A DNA stretch of 64,000 nucleotides from Agrobacterium tumefaciens (GTDB taxonomy: Bacteria; Pseudomonadota; Alphaproteobacteria; Rhizobiales; Rhizobiaceae): positions 992,001 to 1,056,000 of the forward strand of contig CP048486.1 of NCBI GenBank assembly GCA_025560025.1. The letters are read 5' to 3'. Positions 57,166-64,000 of the stretch are shown piece by piece. The notes beneath the pieces were generated by a model. That model did not search any database and was not told the DNA's origin. It worked only from the letters and a program-made list of their open reading frames with translations. A program made the position numbers and the translations under genes. The first letter of the stretch is position 1. Every line of letters starts with the position of its first letter.

Positions 57166-57834
57166 TCAATCGGCCCAGACACATCCTTTCGAGCGCATCA
57201 TTTCATAGCGATCCTCGATATCCATCTTGCCCTGACGGTGCAGTTCCATCATGTGGTTCTCGTGGTCGTCGCGCTCCCGGCAGGCCTTGACGAGTTTCGG
57301 GATATCGCTCTCGCGAACGACGACAACGCCGTCATCATCGCCGCAGATTATATCGCCGGGGCTGATCAGTTCACCGCCCACCACGACCGGATGGTTGATG
57401 GTGCCGAGCGTGTCCTTGGAGGTACCCTTCATGCAAAGCCCGAGCGAGAACACCGGGAAACCGATCTCGCGCAGCCCCTTGCCATCACGCACGGCGGCGC
57501 TGACCACGAAGCCGACAATGCCCTTGCCGATGCAGGCGGCAGCCAGCACATCGCCAAAGCCGCCCTGATTGGGATTGTCGCCGCCATCGATGACCAGCAC
57601 ATCGCCGGGCTTTGCCAGATTGATGGCCTCGAAGATCATCAGATTATCGCCAATATGGCATTTTGCGGTGATTGCCGGGCCGCAGATTTTCAGACCGGGC
57701 TTGATCGGCTTGATGCGATAATCGAGAGCGCCGAGCTTGCCCTGCGCCTCGTGAATGGTGGCGGGGCTGAATTTGCTGATCGCCTCGATATCGGCTCTGG
57801 AAGGGCGCTGGAAATTGCGGATGACATGGGCCAT
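57166..57834 (-). CDS. RraA-family aldolase/decarboxylase
   Basis: 222 residues from the ATG at 57834. Shares F-S-P-A-T-I-H-E-A-Q-G and G-D-I-I-C-G-D-D-D-G-V-V-V-V with the RraA protein at 47595, so the two are paralogues. The active-site loop reads V-V-S-A-A-V-R-D, with Ser where the other has Asp, which may change specificity. Inserted between tctC and tctB, so it likely acts on the imported dicarboxylate or hydroxy acid. Confidence 0.82.
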   Translation of the reverse strand: MAHVIRNFQRPSRADIEAISKFSPATIHEAQGKLGALDYRIKPIKPGLKICGPAITAKCHIGDNLMIFEAINLAKPGDVLVIDGGDNPNQGGFGDVLAAACIGKGIVGFVVSAAVRDGKGLREIGFPVFSLGLCMKGTSKDTLGTINHPVVVGGELISPGDIICGDDDGVVVVRESDIPKLVKACRERDDHENHMMELHRQGKMDIEDRYEMMRSKGCVWAD

Positions 57835-57866
57835 GGGCCGGATTCCTTTCAACAGTGGGTCATGCC

Positions 57867-57884
57867 TGGGCCAAACGCGGCCCA
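57867..57884 (-). other. Second stem-loop in the tctC-RraA gap
   Basis: TGGGCC, six-base loop, GGCCCA. It lies 28 bases downstream of the first hairpin of this gap on the minus strand. Confidence 0.4.
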
Positions 57885-57911
57885 AGCGTCAATTTTCATT
57901 GGGGATGAGAG

Positions 57912-57933
57912 AAGCGGTCGGTACCGGCCGCTT
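57912..57933 (-). other. Stem-loop overlapping the tctC stop codon
   Basis: AAGCGG-T-CGG and CCG-G-CCGCTT form a 22-base near-perfect palindrome (one G-U type pair). It begins on the stop codon of tctC and is therefore the 3' end structure of the binding-protein cistron. Confidence 0.5.
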
Positions 57934-58885
57934 ATTTTGTCCAGGGCTTGCTTTTCCAGAGCTCGGCCAGATTGGCGTTGCCCTTCTTGAGCGCCTCGGC
58001 AAATTCGGCCTGTGTCAGCGGCAGCATCGTCAGCTCGCGCTTTTTGGCATCGGCAAGATAGTCCGGGTCCTTCAGCGCCTTCTGGAAAGCATCGACCAGC
58101 CTCGCCTCCACATCCGCCGGCAAGCCCTTCGGCGCGCCGAAGCCCGCCAGCAGGCTGAACTGAACATTGTAGCCGGCTTCCTTGAAGGTCGGCACATCAG
58201 GCGAAAGCGGCGAACGCTCGGCACCGGAGGTCGCAAGCACACGCAGCGCGCCGGAACGATTGTCGGCAAAGACCTCGTTGAGGTTCATGAAACCGAGCGT
58301 GACGTGGTTGCCGAGCATGGCAAGCCGTGCCGGCCCGCCACCATTGAATGGCACGAAATTGAGCTTCACGCCCGCCGCCTCTTCGAACAGCAAAGCGGTG
58401 ATCTGGCTCGGATGGCCGATGCCCGTCACACCGACGACGACCGGGTTCCCCTTGGCCGCCTCCACGAATTCCCTGGCGGTCTTGATCGGCGATACCTTGT
58501 TGACCGTCAGCGCCAGATCGCCGCCGATCTGGTTTGCGAGCGGCGTGAAGGCCTCTTCCTTGTAGCTGGCATTGCCCTGCACGATCGGCGAATACATCGA
58601 CGGGAAATTCAGCGCTCCGATGGTGTAACCGTCAGGCTTCGCATTGGCGATATAGGTCGCTCCGATCAACCCGCCGGCGCCTTCGCGGTTTTCCACCACA
58701 ACGGATGTGCCGAGATATTTTTCAAGATAGGGCACCAGCGCCCGCGACTGGATATCGGTCCCGCCGCCGGCCGGATAACCGATGACGAGCGTCACCGGCC
58801 GCTCCGGATATTCCGCCACCGCCCCTCCCGCAGCCAGCATTCCCGCCGCCGCCAGCATGCCAAACAGAGATGTCTTCAAACGCAT
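57932..58885 (-). CDS. tctC: Tripartite tricarboxylate transporter substrate-binding protein TctC (Bug family)
   Basis: 317 residues from the ATG at 58885 with GGGGAGGAAAAG upstream. The signal peptide ends near residue 24 (G-G-A-V-A). Bug-family marks: Y-P-A-G-G-G-T-D near 38, E-N-R-E-G-A-G-G-L-I-G near 64, and G-A-P-K-G-L-P near 225. Binds a carboxylic acid in the periplasm and delivers it to TctAB. Confidence 0.93.
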   Translation of the reverse strand: MRLKTSLFGMLAAAGMLAAGGAVAEYPERPVTLVIGYPAGGGTDIQSRALVPYLEKYLGTSVVVENREGAGGLIGATYIANAKPDGYTIGALNFPSMYSPIVQGNASYKEEAFTPLANQIGGDLALTVNKVSPIKTAREFVEAAKGNPVVVGVTGIGHPSQITALLFEEAAGVKLNFVPFNGGGPARLAMLGNHVTLGFMNLNEVFADNRSGALRVLATSGAERSPLSPDVPTFKEAGYNVQFSLLAGFGAPKGLPADVEARLVDAFQKALKDPDYLADAKKRELTMLPLTQAEFAEALKKGNANLAELWKSKPWTK

Positions 58886-58964
58886 ATCTTTTCCTCCCCG
58901 ATACGCTTTCACCGGGGAGGCTAGGAAGAAGCCATCAACAATACAAATACCGAGTTTTCAATTT

Positions 58965-58987
58965 ACCCATACAGATCGTTTATGGGT
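58965..58987. promoter_or_regulatory. Dyad, candidate LysR-box upstream of tctC
   Basis: ACCCATA, nine bases, TATGGGT, ending on the stop codon of the LysR gene and about 80 bases before tctC. Length and symmetry suit a LysR-type recognition site at the usual -65 position. Confidence 0.45.
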
Positions 58988-59868
58988 TAAATGCCCGGCT
59001 CGCGTCTTGCGACAGCCCGCAAAAGGTCGCGGAACAGCCTGAACGTTCGCTCATCCACCTCCCTGCCCTTCAGCAGATGGATGGAGCGATAAATGACGGG
59101 CTCGGTAATATGGGCGGCCTGAAGCTGACCGGCCTCCTGCTCCTGCTGCACCGAATTCCATGACAGGATCGTCGCACCGATACCGGCGCTGACGGCGCGT
59201 TTGATCGTATCCTGCCCGTCGATCTCCATGGTCACGTTCAGTGTTATGCCGGCACGGGCGGCGGCCTCGTCGATCGATATGCGCAGTGGATTGTCCTTCG
59301 GCGGCAGGATCAGGTTGAGCCCTGCTGCAGCCTCAAGCGGCATCGACCGGCCGATAGGCCTTGAAGAAACGGCAAACAGGCTCTCCTTGACGATAAGATC
59401 GTCGGCCTTGTCCTCCGCACCGACCAGCGCAACGGCCATATCCACCTTGCCGAGACGAATGAGCCGCAGGGATTCGTCATTGCGCGCCTCTATCAGCCGC
59501 AGCGAAACCTTGGGCATCGAAGCGGCAACCTCGCTGATGATGCTCGGCGCAAACGCCGTGGCCCAGGAGGGGATGAGGCTCAGCCGGATCACCCGCTCAT
59601 CCAGATAGGCCATGGCCCGGATTTCCGCTTCCGCCTGCCGCACCTTCTCGGTAATCTCCCGCGCATGGGAAAGCAGGACTTCACCCTTTTCCGTCGCCTT
59701 CACCCCGCGCGCCAGCCGGTGCAGCACGGGAAAACCCACCAGCCGCTCCAGTTCCGTAATGTGATGGCTGAGCGCCGGCTGGGCTATCCCCAATTGCCGC
59801 GCCGCCGCCGACATGGAGCCGCAATCGGCAATCGCGACCAGATATCGCAGCCTGCGCAAATCCAACAT
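58987..59868 (-). CDS. LysR-family transcriptional regulator
   Basis: 293 residues. The N-terminal HTH has the family pattern G-S-M-S-A-A-A-R-Q-L-G-I-A-Q-P-A-L-S-H-H; the rest is the LysR effector-binding domain. It lies 101 bases upstream of tctC in the same direction, so it is probably the activator of the tct-RraA-denD module with the transported acid or a product as inducer. Confidence 0.9.
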   Translation of the reverse strand: MLDLRRLRYLVAIADCGSMSAAARQLGIAQPALSHHITELERLVGFPVLHRLARGVKATEKGEVLLSHAREITEKVRQAEAEIRAMAYLDERVIRLSLIPSWATAFAPSIISEVAASMPKVSLRLIEARNDESLRLIRLGKVDMAVALVGAEDKADDLIVKESLFAVSSRPIGRSMPLEAAAGLNLILPPKDNPLRISIDEAAARAGITLNVTMEIDGQDTIKRAVSAGIGATILSWNSVQQEQEAGQLQAAHITEPVIYRSIHLLKGREVDERTFRLFRDLLRAVARREPGI

Positions 59869-60066
59869 GCCCGCTTAAACCTCCCGCCGGTTCGAGTTGC
59901 GATCATGACACCAAATCACCGCGCGGGCCTAGGGGAAAAGCGCCGTCCGGCGGTCCTGCCGGCCTTCAAGGAAGTGATGGGGTAAGACAAGATTCTTATG
60001 ACAGCCGGCTAAGGCTTTTCTCCGCTTCTTCCCCATGACACGGTTTGGGCTGCGATGGGGAGCGGG

Positions 60067-60996
60067 ATGAATCCTAAGACCGGAATTTTGCTCAAGCTGA
60101 CGGCCATGCTGGCATTCACAGTCATGTCCGCCTGCGTGAAGGGCCTGGACGGGGCGATCCCCGTCGGCGAAGTCGTCTTCTGCCGGGGATTTTTTGCCCT
60201 CATTCCCCTCTGTCTCTGGTTCATCGCCTCCTCGGAGCGGATAAGCGTGCCGGCCGCGAGGAATATCGGGCGCCTGCTCGCGGGCAGTTCGGCCGGGCTT
60301 GGCGGCATGTTCTTCGGCTTTCTGGCACTCGCCTATCTGCCGCTGGTGAATGTGACGGTGCTGAGCTACACGACACCGCTTTTCACCATCATGCTGGCGG
60401 CGCTGCTTCTAGGCGAAAAAGTGCGGATATACCGCTGGTCCGCCGTGCTCACCGGTTTCATCGGCGTCTTCATCACGCTGTCGCCGAAACTGATTTTCGA
60501 TGCCGCCTCAGGCCCCGCTCAAATCGACAGCGTCGCGATGATCGGAACCGCACTGGCGCTGACCGGTGCGCTTTGCGCGGCCTTTTCCTCCATCGCCGTC
60601 CGCCATCTGAACAGCATCGAAAAGCCGTCGCGCATCGTTCTCATCTATACGCTGACGGGTGTCGTGGCCGGCCTCGCCACGCTCGGATTTGGATGGAAGA
60701 TGCCGGATTTTCACCAGTTCCTGCTGCTCGCCGGCGGCGGCCTTGCCGGCGGCATCGGCCAGATCGCCATGACGCTGAGCCTGCGCCACGCCCAGGCCTC
60801 GCTGCTGGCGCCGTTCGACTATACGACGATGATATGGGCAATCGCCCTCGGTTATCTCTTCATGGCCGAAGTGCCGACGGGCGCGACCATCGTTGGCGCC
60901 TTGACTGTCATCGCCGCCGGGCTTTTCGCCATGTGGCGCGAAAACCGGCTGGCGAAACAGGCCGTCAGGGAGCCGACAGCGTCAGCTGTTCCGTGA
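60067..60996 (+). CDS. EamA/DMT-family transporter
   Basis: 309 residues from the ATG at 60067 (GGGAG closely upstream; an ATG at 60055 is also possible). Ten spans in two EamA repeats (about 8-135 and 150-290). G-I-L-L-K near the start and L-L-A-P-F-D-Y-T-T-M-I-W-A near 245. An inner-membrane exporter or importer of metabolites or amino acids. Its 3' end overlaps the converging paralogue by 32 bases. Confidence 0.9.
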   Translation: MNPKTGILLKLTAMLAFTVMSACVKGLDGAIPVGEVVFCRGFFALIPLCLWFIASSERISVPAARNIGRLLAGSSAGLGGMFFGFLALAYLPLVNVTVLSYTTPLFTIMLAALLLGEKVRIYRWSAVLTGFIGVFITLSPKLIFDAASGPAQIDSVAMIGTALALTGALCAAFSSIAVRHLNSIEKPSRIVLIYTLTGVVAGLATLGFGWKMPDFHQFLLLAGGGLAGGIGQIAMTLSLRHAQASLLAPFDYTTMIWAIALGYLFMAEVPTGATIVGALTVIAAGLFAMWRENRLAKQAVREPTASAVP

Positions 60997-61891
60997 CGCG
61001 CTTTTTGTGCAGCCGCCTTTCCCGCCACAGCGTGAACAAGCCAGCGGCAACCACGATGGAAGCCCCCAGAATGGTCGTCAGGGCCGGAACCTGATCCATG
61101 AAGGCATAACCGATCAACAGCGCCCAGATCATCGTGGTGTAATCGAACGGCGCCAGCAGCGAGGCCTCGGCATAACGCAGGCTGAGCGTCACCAGTATCT
61201 GCGCGATACCGCCAATGAGACCGGTGCCGATCAACAGGGTCCATTGCCACGCGGTCGGCATTTTCCAGCCCATGCCAATGCTGGCAAAGCCGATGACGGT
61301 GGTGAGCAGGGTGAAATAGAAGATGATTGCGCCGGTATTTTCCGTCTGCGTCAGATGCCGGATCTGGATCATCGATATAGCGGAGAAAAGAGCCGCCGCC
61401 AGACCGAACAGACCGCCGAGCATGGCGATGCCGGAACCGGAGGCGGCATCCGAAACATCGAAGGAAAAATGCGGCGACAGGATCAGCACGATGCCGCAGA
61501 GCCCGACGACCACCGCCGTCCAGCGGTAAATCCTGACAACTTCCTTGAGAAGCAGCACCGCCAGAATGACGGTGAAGAGCGGTGTCGCGTAGCTGATGGC
61601 CGTCGCGTCGGCCAGCGGAATATAGGCGAGCGCCAGATAGCTGAAGACCATGCCGCCAGTGCCGGAAAAACTCCGCACCAGATGGCCGCCAATATGGCTG
61701 GTTGCCACCTGCCTTCGCAAACCACCCTGCGCCGCCATCCACAGACAGAGCGGCAACATGGCCACCGCCGATCTGAAAAAGACCACCTGCCCGATGGGTA
61801 TCTCACCCCTGAGGCTGCTGATGCAGGCGCCCATCAGCACCAGAGCAAGCGCAGCGGAGATTTTGAGGAGAATGCCTTTGCGGGAATCCAT
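60965..61891 (-). CDS. EamA/DMT-family transporter, paralogue of the adjacent gene
   Basis: 308 residues from the ATG at 61891 (AAGGA upstream); an upstream extension to 62065 has no family support. Ten spans. It shares G-I-L-L-K at the start, I-P-I-G-Q-V-V-F-F-R near 40 and L-L-A-P-F-D-Y-T-T-M-I-W-A near 245 with the plus-strand neighbour, so the pair arose by inverted duplication. Substrate unknown. Confidence 0.9.
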   Translation of the reverse strand: MDSRKGILLKISAALALVLMGACISSLRGEIPIGQVVFFRSAVAMLPLCLWMAAQGGLRRQVATSHIGGHLVRSFSGTGGMVFSYLALAYIPLADATAISYATPLFTVILAVLLLKEVVRIYRWTAVVVGLCGIVLILSPHFSFDVSDAASGSGIAMLGGLFGLAAALFSAISMIQIRHLTQTENTGAIIFYFTLLTTVIGFASIGMGWKMPTAWQWTLLIGTGLIGGIAQILVTLSLRYAEASLLAPFDYTTMIWALLIGYAFMDQVPALTTILGASIVVAAGLFTLWRERRLHKKRVTEQLTLSAP

Positions 61892-62085
61892 GGTTCGTTC
61901 CTTCGGACGTCTTTGAACCGTTTCATCACGTGGCGGCGGGATATCAAACCGGAAAGCAATGTCCATAGGAACTTCGTCTGACCCCATCAATCCCGCCCCC
62001 ATGGTAGCTATTGCTGATGGACAGGGTGCGGATTCCGCTCCGCCCGCCTGCCGCCGTGGGGACAAAAAAGACGTTGGAAACCAAT

Positions 62086-62550
62086 ATGGATCTGGAAAAG
62101 ATCAAGAAACTGATCGAGTTCGTCGGCTCTTCGCGAGTGTCCGAATTGACCGTGAGCCAGGAGGGAACCACGGTCCGGATCATCCGCGAAAACAATGCCG
62201 TTTCACCGCAGGCGCCATCATCGCAGCCCCTTCCCGTTGCGGTAGCCGAAACGGCATCCGAGACACCCCGCGCCGAAGAACAGGCGCCGGCATCCGCCGC
62301 AGCCGCACCGGCGTCATCCGGCATCGTCGCAGCACCCTCATTCGGCCTTTTCCATCGCGCCCCGAGCCCGGGTGCGGCGCCTTTCGCCGAAGCCGGTGAC
62401 GAGGTCAGGCAAGGACAGGAACTCTTCATCATCGAGGCGATGAAAGTGTTCAACACCGTGAGGGCCGAACGAAGCGGCAGGATCGCCAGATTTATCGCCA
62501 ATGACGGCGAAGACATCGAACTTGGACAGCCGGTGCTGGAGTTCGAATGA
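62086..62550 (+). CDS. accB: Biotin carboxyl carrier protein, accessory AccB
   Basis: 154 residues from the ATG at 62086. The N-terminal helix pair, an Ala/Pro-rich linker (about 38-82) and a biotinyl domain (about 83-154) with biotin-attachment K120 in I-I-E-A-M-K-V-F-N. The usual A-M-K-M motif has V after the Lys, marking an accessory rather than the housekeeping AccB. Its stop overlaps the accC start. Confidence 0.88.
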   Translation: MDLEKIKKLIEFVGSSRVSELTVSQEGTTVRIIRENNAVSPQAPSSQPLPVAVAETASETPRAEEQAPASAAAAPASSGIVAAPSFGLFHRAPSPGAAPFAEAGDEVRQGQELFIIEAMKVFNTVRAERSGRIARFIANDGEDIELGQPVLEFE

Positions 62551-63938
62551 TGGACGCGACACTCCCAAAGGTGGCTGAGCCAAGAACATTCGACAGCGTG
62601 CTGATCGCCAATCGCGGCGAGATTGCCTTGCGGGTGCAGCGCGCTTGCCGTGAACTTGGCCTGAAGACCGTCATGATCTATTCGGAAGCCGATAAGGATG
62701 CGGATTATCTGAAGGCGGCCGATACCGCCATTTGCATCGGCCCGGCCTCTCCCGGCCAGAGCTATCTCAACGCGCCGGCCATACTGCTTGCGATGGAGCT
62801 GACCGGCGCCGGTGCGGTTCATCCCGGTTATGGTTTTCTGTCCGAAAGAGCGTCTTTTTCGGAAGCCGTAGAGGCGGCGGGGGCGGTCTTCATCGGCCCG
62901 CGCGCCGACGCCATCCGCACCATGGGCGACAAGATCGCGGCGAAGCGGGCAATGATGGAGGCCGGTGTGCCCTGCGTTCCCGGTCCCGATTCCGCCCTGC
63001 CGGATGACATGGCCGAAGTCTCCAAAATCGCCGCCGAAATCGGCTATCCCGTCATCGTCAAAGCGGCCGGCGGCGGCGGCGGGCGCGGCATGCGTGTCGT
63101 GCACGAGGCCTCCACCCTTCAGGATGCCGTTCTCGTCACGCGCGAGGAGGCAAGCCGGGCCTTCGGGACACCGGAACTCTATATCGAGAAATTCCTCGAA
63201 CATCCGCGCCATGTCGAAATTCAGGTTCTCTGCGATGGTCAGGGCGGCGGGGTCTGGGTGGGGCTGCGCGATTGTTCCATGCAGCGCCGCCACCAGAAGG
63301 TCGTCGAAGAAGGTCCGGCCATCGGCATCCCGCCCGATGTCGCGGCTTTCGTCGGCAATCGCTGCGTCGAAGCCTGCCGCCAGATCGGTTATCGCGGGGT
63401 CGGCACCTTCGAGTTTCTTTACGAGAATGGCGAATTTTATTTCATCGAGATGAATACCCGCCTGCAGGTCGAACATCCGGTCACGGAAATGACCTCGGGC
63501 GTGGATCTGGTGCGCCAGCAGCTTCTCGTCGCTCTCGGCCATCCGCTCGAGATTTCGCAGGAGGATATCGTCTGCGAAGGCCATTCGATCGAATGCCGCA
63601 TCAATGCCGAAGACCCCTATAGCTTCATTCCCTGCCCCGGCCTGATCACGGCTCTGCACTTGCCGGGCGGCCCCGGCGTTCGGGTCGATACCCATGTGAC
63701 GGCGGGTTATCGGGTTTCGGCTCATTACGATTCGCTGATCGCCAAGCTCATCGTCCATGCGCCGACCCGCGAACAGGCGATCCTGCGCATGCGGCGCGCG
63801 CTTGGCGAAATGCGCATCGAAGGCGTTTCCACCAACCTGCCGCTGCACCGGGAAATATTGCAGGACCCGGCCTTTTCCGAAGGCGGCACGGATATTCATT
63901 ACCTCGAGCATTGGCTTGCAGCGCGGAGTGCACAGTGA
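62547..63938 (+). CDS. accC: Biotin carboxylase, accessory AccC
   Basis: 463 residues with the full biotin-carboxylase ATP-grasp fold: G-Y-G-F-L-S-E near 90, G-G-G-G-R-G-M-R for ATP near 175, E-M-N-T-R-L-Q-V-E-H near 305 with the catalytic Glu and Arg, and a C-terminal B-C domain. ATP-dependent carboxylation of biotin on the AccB partner. No AccA/AccD here. The next gene starts on its stop codon. Confidence 0.92.
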   Translation: MMDATLPKVAEPRTFDSVLIANRGEIALRVQRACRELGLKTVMIYSEADKDADYLKAADTAICIGPASPGQSYLNAPAILLAMELTGAGAVHPGYGFLSERASFSEAVEAAGAVFIGPRADAIRTMGDKIAAKRAMMEAGVPCVPGPDSALPDDMAEVSKIAAEIGYPVIVKAAGGGGGRGMRVVHEASTLQDAVLVTREEASRAFGTPELYIEKFLEHPRHVEIQVLCDGQGGGVWVGLRDCSMQRRHQKVVEEGPAIGIPPDVAAFVGNRCVEACRQIGYRGVGTFEFLYENGEFYFIEMNTRLQVEHPVTEMTSGVDLVRQQLLVALGHPLEISQEDIVCEGHSIECRINAEDPYSFIPCPGLITALHLPGGPGVRVDTHVTAGYRVSAHYDSLIAKLIVHAPTREQAILRMRRALGEMRIEGVSTNLPLHREILQDPAFSEGGTDIHYLEHWLAARSAQ

Positions 63939-64000
63939 AGCGACAGCCTGTTTCCATATCCCGCTACAGCGAGCCCGGCACGATTGCCGATCTTGCCGCT
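63935..64000 (+). CDS. Start of the next operon gene, partial
   Basis: Only 22 codons are present, from a GTG that overlaps the accC stop (GTGA) to the end of the window. The fragment is too short to identify. In rhizobia an accB-accC pair like this is often followed by 5-oxoprolinase subunit genes (pxpB/pxpC, allophanate-hydrolase-like), which is a guess here. Confidence 0.5.
   Translation, partial: MKRQPVSISRYSEPGTIADLAA

Noticed and set aside
61944..63911. 655-residue minus-strand frame across accB-accC
   Set aside because: Antisense shadow; the plus strand encodes intact biotinyl and biotin-carboxylase domains.
1..64000. CRISPR arrays, insertion sequences, prophage, toxin-antitoxin or restriction systems, riboswitches
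   Set aside because: No regularly spaced repeats, transposase, integrase, phage structural or defence genes were seen, and no intergenic gap shows a riboswitch pattern that I can recognise.

Overview
The window reads as a catabolism- and transport-rich segment of an alphaproteobacterial replicon, most likely Rhizobiaceae (Agrobacterium/Rhizobium-like). The pointers are a GC-rich coding style, many high-affinity solute transporters each wired to a GntR or LysR regulator and sugar-acid enzymes, the transglutaminase/amidoligase gene cluster, a TadG-like protein and accessory accB/accC genes. There is no phage, IS, CRISPR or plasmid machinery and only one RNA gene, a tRNA-Ser. The genus is inferred from gene style, not from a marker gene.

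Layout. 1-921 is the 5' part of a Tat-type peptide-ABC binding protein. 1320-2162 is a nitroreductase. 2304-10528 (minus) is an Opp/Dpp-type ABC operon ending in two enolase-superfamily sugar-acid dehydratases, one a clear D-mannonate dehydratase; a GntR gene (10689-11381) diverges from it. 11626-13143 holds a DUF2161 gene, a hypothetical gene and tRNA-Ser(CGA). 13341-24690 is a second unit: an Opp/Dpp-type transporter with a DapA-family aldolase (minus), a divergent operon of a sialidase-fold protein, PdxA2-type dehydrogenase and iron alcohol dehydrogenase, and a facing pair of four-carbon acid sugar kinase and GntR regulator. I consider this the best candidate for an undescribed catabolic pathway.

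24888-38212 carries an ATP-grasp/polysaccharide-deacetylase fusion, a thioesterase, an SbmA/YddA-like transporter whose nucleotide-binding domain has lost its catalytic motifs, the three-gene transglutaminase/amidoligase/circularly permuted ATP-grasp cluster, and a TadG/vWA protein. 38373-46491 has an ABC-F ATPase, D- and L-lactate dehydrogenases, a MarR-GNAT fusion with a perfect palindrome over its start codon, and an Lrp-regulated citrulline-to-ornithine-to-proline pair (ctlX, ocd).

46498-59868 is a minus-strand run of fifteen genes in two modules. One has a LysR gene, a tripartite tricarboxylate-type transporter, an RraA-family aldolase, D-erythronate dehydrogenase, an SDR and a 2-hydroxyacid dehydrogenase. 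The other has an SDR, an amino-acid-type ABC transporter, a second RraA and an L-idonate-dehydrogenase-like enzyme. 60067-61891 is a tail-to-tail pair of paralogous EamA transporters. 62086-64000 begins an accB/accC operon that runs off the end.

A recurring structural theme is a stem-loop in nearly every larger gap inside these transport operons, including one directly after each of the four complete binding-protein genes.
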